Shown: in pieces, positions 42,373 through 51,008 of the stretch
How the letters are laid out: the number at the start of each line of letters is the position of its first letter
How positions within the stretch are numbered: position 1 is the first letter of the stretch
NCBI RefSeq assembly: GCF_035621135.1
Contig: NZ_CP141728.1
Coordinates: 248,001-312,000, forward strand
Length of the DNA stretch: 64,000 bases
DNA from: Sinanaerobacter sp. ZZT-01
GTDB taxonomy: Bacteria > Bacillota > Clostridia > Peptostreptococcales > Anaerovoracaceae
Direction of reading: 5' to 3'
Made by a program: the position numbers and the translations under genes
Notes under the pieces: generated by a model
What the model saw: only the letters and a program-made list of their open reading frames with translations
The model's database searches: none
What the model was told of the DNA's origin: nothing

Positions 42373-42816
42373 TCACTCCTGTTCTTCTCCATGGAGATAT
42401 TTTGTTCTCAGATAATTGGCCTGTTCTTCTGAAATGATACCCGACCAGAGGTCTGCATTGATAGATCCATACAGCTCTCCCCACAGACAGTCCATGTAAG
42501 ATACCTTATCTTTTTCACCTTGCACATAATCATTAATTGCCTTTTGGAGATGGGCAGAGAGGTTCGTTTCCAAGTAGGAACGATCACTGGGTTTTCCGTT
42601 TTTCTGACTTTCAGAAGGCTCTACTGTGAGCGCTAATATATCTTCTATGGTCATACCAAGTGCCCCCGACAGCTTCTGAAGGGTTTGAGCATTACAGCGT
42701 GTCAGGCTTGTTTTGCCGGAGCAGATATCCGAGAGAGTTGCCCAAGCAATACCGCTTGTTTTTGACAGGCTGTATCTGGACATTCCTTTTTCTTTTAATA
42801 ATTCATTTATTGTCAT
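42373..42816 (-). CDS. XRE-family antitoxin/regulator (HipB-like)
   Basis: A 147-residue protein with an N-terminal HTH (MTINELLKEKGMSRYSLSKT, then GIAWATLSDICSGKTSLTR) and a helical C-terminal region (about 85-147) likely to contact the kinase. The longer frame starts 17 codons upstream, but MTINELL is the natural domain start. A perfect 18-bp palindrome (ATATCGGA-CT-TCCGATAT) lies 20 bases upstream and is the expected self-operator. The stop is a few bases before the kinase start. Confidence 0.85.
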   Translation of the reverse strand: MTINELLKEKGMSRYSLSKTSGIAWATLSDICSGKTSLTRCNAQTLQKLSGALGMTIEDILALTVEPSESQKNGKPSDRSYLETNLSAHLQKAINDYVQGEKDKVSYMDCLWGELYGSINADLWSGIISEEQANYLRTKYLHGEEQE

Positions 42817-42835
42817 TTTAATCACCACTATCATT

Positions 42836-42853
42836 ATATCGGACTTCCGATAT
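42836..42853. promoter_or_regulatory. Operator of HipB-like regulator
   Basis: ATATCGGA-CT-TCCGATAT, perfect 8-base arms, 20-37 bases upstream of the regulator ATG. Placement over the core promoter fits autorepression. Confidence 0.8.
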
Positions 42854-43096
42854 ATCGTCAATAGCAATTACAACTATGACAAAAACAATTACCACCATTT
42901 CATGCCGTCAAAAGATGCCCCTATCCCATTTCCTTATTCATTATCTTCCACCTGCCTTTCCAAACAATTTTTCCTTGTATGTCGGAGCATGAACCACAAG
43001 GTTATATCGCTCGTTACCGCATTTATACATATAAAATTTAGAATCCACCGCACATAATCCCTGCCCAGCCGGGAAAGGTCTTTGGTATATGAAACA

Positions 43097-43142
43097 GCGT
43101 GTTAGGGTCTGCGTTTTGCAACACAAGGATACCCTAACACGC
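43097..43142. repeat. Strong hairpin in element remnant
   Basis: GCGTGTTAGGGT pairs perfectly with ACCCTAACACGC (12 bp) around a 22-base loop that itself holds TGC-GTTTT-GCA. There is no T-run. It lies among conjugative-element debris and could be a former origin-of-transfer or recombination structure. I have no proof of function. Confidence 0.6.
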
Positions 43143-43173
43143 TTGCAAAAGCTATACCGAAAGCCGCTAAATA

Positions 43174-43260
43174 TTACGTTGCCTGAGTCTGTGCATTGGA
43201 GACGATGAGGCTCTCCACACACTCCTCAATACTCCTGCCGTCAGGGAGAAAATGAAGATT
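43174..43260 (-). pseudogene. C-terminal fragment of an element-encoded protein
   Basis: Minus-strand frame NLHFLPDGRSIEECVESLIV and SNAQTQAT then stop. GC-richer than the flanks and coding-like, consistent with the mobile-element debris on both sides; family not recognised. Confidence 0.4.
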
Positions 43261-43346
43261 TAAAAATCTGATTTTGTACGACAAAAAAGTTTCCTCGTTT
43301 CATCTTGGCTACACACTCCTTTCCAACGAGAGAGAAAGCATAAAAA

Positions 43347-43396
43347 AATGCCCCTCACTTCTACTAAGGAAAAAGTGAGAGGGTTGGACGGACTGA
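43347..43396. repeat. Short repeat shared with 1257-1307
   Basis: ATGCCCCTCACTTCTA with TAAGGAAAAA and TGGACGG, as at the first site. Here CCCTCACTT can pair with AAGTGAG after the loop. It stands just upstream of the conserved leader of the second sensor-transporter module. Confidence 0.6.
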
Positions 43397-43447
43397 TAAA
43401 GTTAAGATTTATTATCTTGATTTTATTCGCTTCTCCGTATACACTTA
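43390..43447 (+). promoter_or_regulatory. Leader conserved between the two TCS-ABC modules
   Basis: This stretch (GGACTGATAAAGTTAAG through GTATACACTTAA) matches the minus strand at about 14160-14215 at most positions. CTTGAT and TATACA with 16-bp spacing could be a promoter. Its conservation in front of two different sensor-transporter modules suggests a regulatory role. Confidence 0.55.
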
Positions 43448-43475
43448 AGCAAAGATATATCATGGAGGAATACAA

Positions 43476-43661
43476 ATGCTTGATTATATATCTGTGCAGC
43501 AGGCAGCAGTTAAATGGAAAATTTCAGAACGCAGAATACAAAAACTCTGCGAAGAAAATAGGATTGATGGGGCAGTTCGCTTTGGTCATGCATGGGCGAT
43601 ACCAAAGGATGCTTCAAAACCTGCAGATGGTAGGCTGAAAGAAAACAGAAAAAAGGAGTGA
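43476..43661 (+). CDS. Small excisionase/MerR-like HTH protein
   Basis: 61 residues: ISVQQAAVKWKISERRIQKL (5-24), CEENRIDGAVRFGHAWAIPK (25-44) and then a basic tail. This is the winged HTH of excisionase-like or helix-turn-helix-17 proteins. GGAGG precedes the ATG. It ends four bases before the response regulator, so it is the first gene of the module and probably binds DNA in the leader or elsewhere. The homologous gene upstream of the first module is reduced to its tail. Confidence 0.8.
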   Translation: MLDYISVQQAAVKWKISERRIQKLCEENRIDGAVRFGHAWAIPKDASKPADGRLKENRKKE

Positions 43662-43665
43662 TACA

Positions 43666-44346
43666 ATGAAACGAATTCTTGTGGTAGAAGATGATGTAAT
43701 GCTGAATTCCGGGTTGTGCTATAACCTCGAACTGGATGAATATAAAGGGATTCCCGCCCATGATGCGGCAGCGGCTTTGGAGAAGGTAACGAATGAGAGC
43801 TTTGATCTGGTGATTCTGGATGTGAATCTGCCGGATGTCGATGGCTTTGAACTGTGCAAAAAAATCAAAGCCAAACGGGATATTCCGGTAATATTTCTGA
43901 CCGCTCGTGATCTGGAAGCCGACGTAATGAAAGGCTTTGATTTAGGCGCAGATGACTACATCACAAAGCCGTTCAATATAAATATTTTTAGAAAAAAAGT
44001 GGCCGCTGTTTTGAAGCGGTCGGGAGAGTCGGCAACGCAAAGGCTTTATCTATGCGAAGACCTTGTAATAGACTTCGACAAGCTGACAGCAACCATCAAG
44101 AATGAACCGATCGTTTTCACACCCACGGAGTATAAAATTCTGAAAATCTTTACGAGCAATCCCGGTGTACTGCTTACTCGGCAGCTATTGCTGGAAAAGC
44201 TGTACGATGTAGATGCAAACTTCGTGGATGAACACACTTTAACCGTCAACATCAATCGTTTAAGAAACAAGATAGAAAACGGGGATAGAAAATACATCAA
44301 AACAGTTTACGGTATGGGTTACCTATGGGCAGGTGATAAGGAATGA
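43666..44346 (+). CDS. OmpR-family response regulator of second module
   Basis: 226 residues. Receiver: EDD (8-10), D52 in LVILDVNLP, K102 region ITKPFN; winged helix at about 130-224 (VFTPTEYKILKIF and VNINRLRNKIENG). AAGGAG site overlaps the HTH stop. Coupled by ATGA overlap to the kinase. Together with the downstream ABC/FtsX genes it makes a peptide or cell-wall-stress sensing module of the VanRS/BceRS broad class. Confidence 0.92.
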   Translation: MKRILVVEDDVMLNSGLCYNLELDEYKGIPAHDAAAALEKVTNESFDLVILDVNLPDVDGFELCKKIKAKRDIPVIFLTARDLEADVMKGFDLGADDYITKPFNINIFRKKVAAVLKRSGESATQRLYLCEDLVIDFDKLTATIKNEPIVFTPTEYKILKIFTSNPGVLLTRQLLLEKLYDVDANFVDEHTLTVNINRLRNKIENGDRKYIKTVYGMGYLWAGDKE

Positions 44347-45380
44347 AAAAGAATTTATCTACAAGAGGAATCTATATCGGAGTCGGTGCTGCTTTTCTTG
44401 TCCTTATGGTATGCTTTTATATCATTTTGTTTTACAATACCAAAAACCGGATAATCCTTGGATCGGCTATTATTTTTCCCCTGCTGGTTCTTCTGCTGGG
44501 AATTACTTTGATCAGTCTGATAAAAGGAAAGCTGACAGCTTTTTCCGATTCTTTGAATGCCTGTATTGATGACATTGTAAGCGGAAAAGAGGATGTGACC
44601 TTTGAGTTAGAATCGGAAACACTGATTGGCAAATTCAACCATAAACTCCAGCGCCTGTACGAGATCATGCAAAATGGAAAAAGACAGGTTCAGGAAGAAA
44701 AACAATCCATACAAGAAATGATTTCCGACATTTCCCATCAAGTAAAAACTCCGATGGCAAATCTAAAAATGTATAATTCCACTTTGCTGGAGCGACAGCT
44801 TACACCAGAGAAAGCACAAGAGTTTCATGAACGGATGAAATCACAAATTGACAAGCTGGATTTTTTGATGCAGGCAATGGTGAAGATGTCCCGGTTGGAA
44901 ACAGGTGTGATAACCCTCACCATTTCTCCTGCACCAATTTATGACACCATAGGGCTTGCACTTTCCGGCATTGAACGAACAGCAGATCGAAAAAAAATGG
45001 AAGTAACCGTGGACTGTAATCCCGCCATCATTGTACCCCATGATAAAAAGTGGACAGCGGAAGCCTTGTTTAACATTCTGGATAATGCAGTAAAATACAC
45101 ACCATCAGGCGGCAGGTTATCTGTGATGGTGGAGCGTTGGGAGATGGCAACGAAAATTGACATCACTGACACAGGCAGAGGCATTCATGAACAGCATTAT
45201 GCGCAGATATTCAAACGCTTCTATCGGGAAGATGAGGTACATGAATTCAGCGGCATCGGCGTTGGCCTTTACCTGTGCCGTGAAATCATCTCCAAACAGG
45301 GGGGTTACATTCATGTGAAATCCGAAATTGGCAAAGGTTCCACTTTCTCGGTGTTCCTCCCAAATGAAAGGCAGCTTTGA
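44343..45380 (+). CDS. Sensor histidine kinase of second module
   Basis: 345 residues. Two adjacent TM segments (about 11-31 and 38-60) with a very short loop, so sensing is probably intramembrane or through the permease. The phosphoacceptor is H132 in DISHQVKTPMANL. N box NILDNAVKYTP, G1 DITDTGRGI and G2 GIGVGLYLC follow. A 126-base gap with several TGTGA-type repeats separates it from the ATPase gene. Confidence 0.92.
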   Translation: MKKNLSTRGIYIGVGAAFLVLMVCFYIILFYNTKNRIILGSAIIFPLLVLLLGITLISLIKGKLTAFSDSLNACIDDIVSGKEDVTFELESETLIGKFNHKLQRLYEIMQNGKRQVQEEKQSIQEMISDISHQVKTPMANLKMYNSTLLERQLTPEKAQEFHERMKSQIDKLDFLMQAMVKMSRLETGVITLTISPAPIYDTIGLALSGIERTADRKKMEVTVDCNPAIIVPHDKKWTAEALFNILDNAVKYTPSGGRLSVMVERWEMATKIDITDTGRGIHEQHYAQIFKRFYREDEVHEFSGIGVGLYLCREIISKQGGYIHVKSEIGKGSTFSVFLPNERQL

Positions 45381-45506
45381 GAGCTGTCTTTTTTCTATGC
45401 AGAATGAAATGTCTCAAAACTGTGACAATTGATTTTGTGATGAAACTTTTTGGTGACATTTGCTTTGTACAATAAAGAGGATAAAGTGAAAACAGGAGGA
45501 TTTACT

Positions 45507-46172
45507 ATGAGCATATTAAAGACTAATGAACTGAAAAAGCAATATGGAACCGATGCAAATCTTGTGAAAGCCTTAGATGGTGTTATCTTGAATGTGGAAC
45601 CGGGCGAATTTGTGGCAATTGTCGGCACATCCGGAAGCGGCAAGTCCACTCTGCTGCATATGCTCGGTGGACTGGACACCCCTACCTCCGGCAGCGTAGA
45701 AGTAGGTGGAAAAGAGCTTTCGAAAATGAATGACGAGCAGCTCACAATTTTCCGGCGCAGAAATATTGGATTCATCTTCCAGAATTATAACCTTGTACCC
45801 ATTTTGAATGTTTATGAAAATATCGTCCTGCCCATTGAGTTAGATGGCGAAAAGCCCGACAAAATCTTCCTTGATAAAATTGTGAAGATGCTGGGACTGA
45901 CAGAAAAGCTGAACAACTTACCTAACAACCTCTCCGGAGGCCAGCAGCAGCGTGTTGCAATTGCAAGAGCACTGGCAACCAAACCTGCGATTATTCTTGC
46001 GGATGAACCCACTGGGAATCTAGATAGCAAGACCAGTCAGGAAGTGCTTGGACTTCTGAAAATGACAAGCCAGCAATTCAATCAGACCATCGTTATGATT
46101 ACCCATAACAATGAAATCGCTCAGCTTGCTGACCGTATCGTGCGGATTGAAGATGGACGGATTGTGGCGTAA
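45507..46172 (+). CDS. ABC transporter ATPase of second module
   Basis: 221 residues from the ATG used (CAGGAGG seven bases upstream); the longer frame starts in the promoter. Walker [10 protein letters not shown] (40-48), IFQNYNLVP (Q-loop), [15 protein letters not shown] and [11 protein letters not shown] are intact (MacB/LolD/BceA class). TACAAT at 45470-45475 is a likely -10. Fourteen bases separate it from the permease. Confidence 0.92.
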   Translation: MSILKTNELKKQYGTDANLVKALDGVILNVEPGEFVAIVGTSGSGKSTLLHMLGGLDTPTSGSVEVGGKELSKMNDEQLTIFRRRNIGFIFQNYNLVPILNVYENIVLPIELDGEKPDKIFLDKIVKMLGLTEKLNNLPNNLSGGQQQRVAIARALATKPAIILADEPTGNLDSKTSQEVLGLLKMTSQQFNQTIVMITHNNEIAQLADRIVRIEDGRIVA

Positions 46173-46185
46173 GGGGGGCGAAACA

Positions 46186-48696
46186 ATGTTTGAGAATAAT
46201 AACAGAAAAATCGTAAAGAAACTTGCAGTAAAAAACATGAAAGCTAATCGCAATCGCAGCCTGATTATGGTCACCGCAATTTTCTTAACAACGGTTCTGA
46301 TTTCGTTTATCTTAACGGCCGGATTCAGCTTCTTTACAACCATGCATGAAGCCTCCGAAGCGGCACCGGGGCCGGGCGCAGACGGAGCACTGATCGGCAG
46401 CAAAGCTGTCTACGAAAAGGCTGTGCTGCAGGAAGAGGTCGAATGGGCGGACTTTGTAAGAAAATGCAGCACGACATCCTTGCACAATGATGCGTTTGCC
46501 GGTGTTCAAACAGAGCTGTTTGCACCAGATAAGGGTTTCTATACCAACAACTATATCACCTTAGCAAAAGGCGACTTTCCGAAAGTGAAGACCCAAATTC
46601 TGATTTCCGATACGCTCGCACAAAAGATGGACGTACAAGAGTTACACACAGAGATTCCTTTACAGGTAGTCGTATTGCAGGATGGAAAAGAGCTTGAAAC
46701 CGAAATCTCTATGGAAGTCTGCGGAATCTATAAAAACCCATTAGCAAATATCAGCAGCGTCTATGAAGAAATTTATACGGCTCAAGGCTTCATTGACACT
46801 TATAATCCCGAACTGTCTGAAAATCAGAACTTGATTTATGTTAAGCTCAACAACTTGAATCCTTTTTTGCTAAAAAGCGATGTGTTCAATAAATTGTCTG
46901 ATCTGAGTGAAGCAGTCAATGCAGATTCTGTTCAAACGAGACATTATATGGAATTTGCTTACTCATTTACACTTGTGCTTCCTTTACTTTTCTTTGTGTT
47001 ACTAATCATGATGAGCGGATATTTTCTAATCCATAATGTTTTTTCCATCTCTTTGGCATCGGATATCCGATGGTTTGGAATGATGAAAACCATTGGTACA
47101 TCGAAAAAACAGCTCCAGTCCATGTACATGAAGCAAATACGCTTTTTAGCTTGTATAGGCATTTTTTTAGGAATTCTAGCCGGATATGGCGTAGGCCTGT
47201 TATTGGCTCCAGAAGTCATTCGAATGACAGATTACTATCTTTACTACAAGGCACCAAACTTGTGGCTGATACTGTGTTTCACAGTCTTGTTTTCATGGTT
47301 TACGGTCTGGATTAGCTGCTCCAGAACACTTCGGAAAGCAGCCTCCTATTCCCCCATTGAAGCAGCCCGTTTTATCCCCCGTCATAAAAATAAAGTATTT
47401 ACCGTTATTTCATTCGCGTTGAGCGGAATGATTTTCTTGACTGTTTGCAACGTGGCTTTCGGGTATCAGGTCGAGAAGATGGTTGACCGGTATAATCAAG
47501 ACGAGGCTCAAATTGTTCATATCGCCAGCATGTGGGATTTAAATGAGCCTTATAAGCCCATTTCAAAGGAACTGCCTTCTTCTATAGAAAAGCTACCTTT
47601 TGTAGAAAGCTTTGATATTGTATACCGAGCAAAAACCATGCCTGATTTGATAGAAACAGTTTCTCAAAGAATGTATGAGAATTTTTTAGCGGAGGTTAAG
47701 CTTGAGGGAAAGCTTAAAGCCGAAATCGATGCAATCGCCCAGGTGCAAGGTGACCGTAACTTTGTTTATTTCTTACCGAACGGAAATACAAAGCTGGGAA
47801 TCTGTGGTTTACCTGCTCGAAGGCTGGAACAGGAAGCCGCCTATATAAAAGTTCAGGAAGGGCAACTAGATATAGAAAAATTCAAATCGGGCAGCTATAT
47901 TTTGTATCAGGATGTTGATTATTTGAATGTAACCGATCAGCAGGTCGATCAAAACCAGAAAATTCATGCAGGCGATGTCCTGGATTTATCTTTTTACGAT
48001 GATGTATCTGGAACATATAAAACAAAGCGATTGACGGTGATGGCCGTTATAATGAAAATGGATAAGTATGGAACGGGCAATATTGCTTACAGCAATATTG
48101 TAATGCCGGACACACTTTTCCAATCCATATATCCCAATTATGACGAGCGTATATCAAGTATACAGATCATTTCAAAGGACAGCCTTAACGGACAGCAAAT
48201 AGAGGAACTCACGGGTTTATTGGAAAAAGAACATAATGTTCAACTTCGTATAGACTCCCGTTATGAGGGCAGAGACTATTATACGCATCGCAAAGCTGCT
48301 ATTACAATTTTAGGATTTTTCTTGGCGTTGGTGCTGGGTATCATTGGAATATCCAATATGGTGAATACACTAATTACTGATACGCTTGCGCAGAAAAAAA
48401 CGATACTCATTTTTCAGGCTGTAGGCATGACAAAAAAGCAGCTTTGGAGGTTCCTTTTCAAAAACAGTTTGAGGCTCTGCCTTATATCAGCAGGGATTAT
48501 GTTGGCGGCAGGAAGCTATCTTTCGGTTACGATGGCATCATCTTCCATGTTTACAGGGTTTAATCCGACTCTCTTTGGGTTAAACTTTTTGCTCCTACTC
48601 GTCTTTATGGGGGCGTTGTGTGCCACCATTTCCTCCATTATGACCCGACAGCTAAATAAGAAATCCGTAGTGGAACGGCTAAGAGCATTCGAATAA
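46186..48696 (+). CDS. FtsX-family ABC permease of second module
   Basis: 836 residues from the ATG used (AAGGGGGG upstream). The N-terminal TM (about 22-45) is followed by a large extracellular domain (about 50-260), a three-TM FtsX core (about 265-390), a second large domain (about 430-700) and a C-terminal FtsX core (about 710-830, GIIGISNMVNTLITDTLAQK). This duplicated layout differs from the ten-TM BceB protein of the first module, so the two systems probably recognise different compounds. A hairpin follows the stop. Confidence 0.88.
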   Translation: MFENNNRKIVKKLAVKNMKANRNRSLIMVTAIFLTTVLISFILTAGFSFFTTMHEASEAAPGPGADGALIGSKAVYEKAVLQEEVEWADFVRKCSTTSLHNDAFAGVQTELFAPDKGFYTNNYITLAKGDFPKVKTQILISDTLAQKMDVQELHTEIPLQVVVLQDGKELETEISMEVCGIYKNPLANISSVYEEIYTAQGFIDTYNPELSENQNLIYVKLNNLNPFLLKSDVFNKLSDLSEAVNADSVQTRHYMEFAYSFTLVLPLLFFVLLIMMSGYFLIHNVFSISLASDIRWFGMMKTIGTSKKQLQSMYMKQIRFLACIGIFLGILAGYGVGLLLAPEVIRMTDYYLYYKAPNLWLILCFTVLFSWFTVWISCSRTLRKAASYSPIEAARFIPRHKNKVFTVISFALSGMIFLTVCNVAFGYQVEKMVDRYNQDEAQIVHIASMWDLNEPYKPISKELPSSIEKLPFVESFDIVYRAKTMPDLIETVSQRMYENFLAEVKLEGKLKAEIDAIAQVQGDRNFVYFLPNGNTKLGICGLPARRLEQEAAYIKVQEGQLDIEKFKSGSYILYQDVDYLNVTDQQVDQNQKIHAGDVLDLSFYDDVSGTYKTKRLTVMAVIMKMDKYGTGNIAYSNIVMPDTLFQSIYPNYDERISSIQIISKDSLNGQQIEELTGLLEKEHNVQLRIDSRYEGRDYYTHRKAAITILGFFLALVLGIIGISNMVNTLITDTLAQKKTILIFQAVGMTKKQLWRFLFKNSLRLCLISAGIMLAAGSYLSVTMASSSMFTGFNPTLFGLNFLLLLVFMGALCATISSIMTRQLNKKSVVERLRAFE

Positions 48697-48817
48697 GTTG
48701 TTTTTTATCACAATTATCATCGTTTGATATCAAGCATGGAAAATTCCTCAAATGTGATAAAAGTGCATTCAAAGTTTTACAAACTGTTTCTTCAAATATT
48801 ACACCATAACAGGTGGC

Positions 48818-48852
48818 ACCCGCCGAATAAAAAAAACGGCGCTCTGGCGGGT
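48818..48852 (+). terminator. Hairpin after second module
   Basis: ACCCGCC pairs with GGCGGGT around a 21-base loop containing an eight-A run. No T-run follows, so it is a weak or atypical terminator. Confidence 0.45.
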
Positions 48853-48973
48853 CATTCTTCATGCCTGAATATCTAAATCATCCCTCCAAGCCCGTGAAGT
48901 TTGGGGGATTTCACGTTCACCACCTCTTGTCCTTCGTTTTCAATCACATTTTGAAAATTTGGAGGACAAGCAT

Positions 48974-49324
48974 ATGAAAGAATACACACTAATTGTAAAA
49001 AGAAGACGAGTTCCCGTCACCTATGAGGTATATAAAGCCTATTATCAAGAATATGAACACGAGAGATACCTGAAAAACAAAGCTGCCAAGCACGAACACT
49101 CTTTGGAGCAATTTATCGAAACTGGCGTATCCATAGAATTTGTCAGCTTGGACAGCATAACTCCTGTTGAGGATGAGGTTCTGAAGACAGAACAGATTGT
49201 TTACCTTTACCGCTGCTTGGACAAGCTGAACGCACAGGAACAGCAAATTCCTTTCTGCAGGTGCCGTGGTGGGTGCAATCTGTGGCGCCACTGCTGCACT
49301 TGCCAATATTGGGATTTTGGATAA
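48974..49324 (+). pseudogene. Truncated sigma-70-like factor of a mobile element
   Basis: Starts MKEYTLIVKRRRVPVTYEVY after GGAGG and continues KAYYQEYEHERYL, the N-terminus of a small sigma-70-like protein common in clostridial conjugative elements. DSITPVEDEV and CLDKLNAQEQQI lead towards region 4, but after LNAQEQQI the frame turns into cysteine-rich nonsense. At that point a different gene begins in another frame, so region 4 was lost by deletion. Confidence 0.65.
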
Positions 49325-49598
49325 TCGTCGACATACCAGTAATGGGGCTGGATTTCTTGAAATGTTTTCTCCCTGCTATAAAGGACAGAGTTTTTATATA
49401 GACGAGTCCTCTGTAGCAGATAACAACCTCATTACTGCAGGTTCTGCCGGAGGATTGTTGTGGGCAAAACAAATCATTGAGTATTTAGATGTATTTCAGT
49501 CAGAAACACTGGAGGCCTGGTATCTCTATTTTAGCACCAGTAAGCCTGCACATTTCTTTGCCCTGATGCAAACTTTGCCATCTAACAATGAAATTTGA
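49248..49598 (+). pseudogene. DJ-1/PfpI-family protein, 3' part only
   Basis: Begins abruptly FLSAGAVVGAICGATAALAN, where the nucleophile-elbow cysteine is C in AICGAT. It continues RRHTSNGAGFLEMFSP, DNNLITAGSAGGLLWAKQII and EAWYLYFSTSKPAHFFALMQ to a normal stop. This is the C-terminal 60 percent of a DJ-1/PfpI glutamine-amidotransferase-like protein. It has no start of its own and overlaps the truncated sigma gene out of frame. Confidence 0.75.
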
Positions 49599-49776
49599 TA
49601 CAGCTTTTCCTTAAGCAGAATGCCATTCGTATAAAAATTGAGGACAGCCTTGCTGATAGTGCAAGACTGTCTTCATATATTTTCACCATCACATCCCGAG
49701 TATAGTCCGAGTATCCTTGCAAAAGGACGGTGGACAGATTTCCGTTTTCATATTTCTTACCCTTTCCACTGTTCAT
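49582..49776 (-). other. Unassigned minus-strand ORF, probably debris
   Basis: The 64-codon frame MNSGKGKKYENGNLSTVLLQ then GYSDYTRDVMVKIYEDS looks protein-like in its first two thirds. It ends over the DJ-1 gene's 3' end. No ribosome-binding site is evident. I cannot assign it. Confidence 0.25.
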
Positions 49777-49844
49777 AATTTGTGCGTTGAAGCTCTCGCT
49801 TTAATATGATAAGCTTATTATAATTTGTGAGGTGATTTGAAATT

Positions 49845-50465
49845 ATGGACGGTATTGTTTTTGATAAAGATTTTACAAACGCATATAGGGATAAATACAA
49901 CGAACCATGCGACTGCGAACAATGTAAATTATTTTTATCAGAATTCCCCAAAAAATATTCGCTTCTGATAGCGTTCTTATCAGAGTTCGGCGTAGATCCT
50001 TTTTATCCACTTGAGATTATGGACCTTGGTATTAAAGATGAATTATTACAGCGAGAATATATGGTTTACTATGCTGTAAAAGGATATTTGCCGGTACCAA
50101 AAATGACCACAGCAATAGGTGATGTAAGTGTCACTATGAGGAACGATGACATCGCAAATGAATCCTATGCAAATACCGATATGCAAGTGCCTTTCTTTGT
50201 TATTGAACTAAGTGATATATTTTTAAACGATAATAAAGCTGTGTTTACAGAAGCTGTTAATACAGGTAGAGAGATAGAATTCTCTTACAATGGACAGCAT
50301 TTTTTTGAAAGTAGAAACAGCCATAGTGATTGGTATATCTATTGCGAAGAAACAAAAGAAACACAGAGCTTTCCATATGCACAGGAACTAATTAAAAATA
50401 CTATCTTACAAGGTAATAATATTAATAATCTTTGGAAGCAAATATCCTTAGATTGTATACTATAA
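49845..50465 (+). CDS. Hypothetical protein with CxC-x2-C N-terminus
   Basis: Unknown 206-residue protein, no TM segments. An early CDCEQCKLF (about 23-31) precedes SEFPKKYSLLIAFLSEFGVD, with PFYPLEIMDLG next. The C-terminal third (about 140-206) starts REIEFSYNGQHFF and contains DWYIYCEETKETQSF, a beta-rich module. The two-part layout recalls immunity or SMI1/KNR4-like proteins, but I saw no decisive motif. GAGGTG precedes the ATG. It lies between element debris and a broken IS. Confidence 0.65.
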   Translation: MDGIVFDKDFTNAYRDKYNEPCDCEQCKLFLSEFPKKYSLLIAFLSEFGVDPFYPLEIMDLGIKDELLQREYMVYYAVKGYLPVPKMTTAIGDVSVTMRNDDIANESYANTDMQVPFFVIELSDIFLNDNKAVFTEAVNTGREIEFSYNGQHFFESRNSHSDWYIYCEETKETQSFPYAQELIKNTILQGNNINNLWKQISLDCIL

Positions 50466-50534
50466 GCGCACCCTTTTGTCACAACTTATTTTAGGCTACA
50501 CAATAAAATCTATCTAATTACGCAAAAAAGGCAC

Positions 50535-50893
50535 TGTACTATGAACCGACCCCCAAAAGTTAGACCTAGAATCTAATGATTGGAGGTCGGTTTTATTATG
50601 CCAAAATACAGTTTTGAATTTAAAAAGCAGGTTGTTGAAGCCTATCTAAAAGGAGAAGGTGGTTATACGTTTCTAGCTGAGAAGTATGGAGTTACGAATA
50701 GGCGTCAAGTTTTAAATTGGGTTCATTATTACGAGGAATTCGGTGATGAAGGACTATTTCGTTCTAGAAAAAATGAGAGTTATTCTTTTGAATATAAGCT
50801 TCATGTGGTAGAGTTATATTTATCAAGTGAAGTTTCATATCAAGAGCTGGCTCTTTCTGAAGGAATTAACAATAATGCATTAATTGCAAAATA
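50535..50893 (+). mobile_element. Left end of IS3-family (IS150-group) element, truncated
   Basis: The terminal sequence TGTACTATGAACCGACCCCC followed by AAAAGTTAGAC is a typical IS150-group inverted repeat. The orfA coding region follows. No right end or orfB was found in the next 600 bases, so only about the first 360 bases survive. Confidence 0.75.
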
Positions 50894-50894
50894 G
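50598..50894 (+). pseudogene. IS3-family transposase OrfA, truncated
   Basis: Two tandem HTH_28-type helix-turn-helices: YSFEFKKQVVEAYLKGEGGY and YSFEYKLHVVELYLSSEVSY. The frame stops at NNALIAK-TAG; the next codons still read VNDFRTAH, so the stop replaces the conserved tryptophan of the I-x-x-W motif, and family similarity ends soon after. The start is the internal ATG with GGAGG upstream. Not functional on its own. Confidence 0.75.
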
Positions 50895-51008
50895 GTAAAT
50901 GATTTCAGAACTGCACATACCTCATAATTAATAGTTTACAGCACATCCATTTTTCCTTATTGAATCTCTCATGGTTGAAATAATATTGCATAAACATCAT
51001 CTAGAGTT

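Noticed and set aside
43260-43638. ORFs in three frames over the leader and small HTH gene
   Set aside because: The HTH protein is supported by its domain and ribosome-binding site and by the homologous remnant at 14090; the others overlap it without support.
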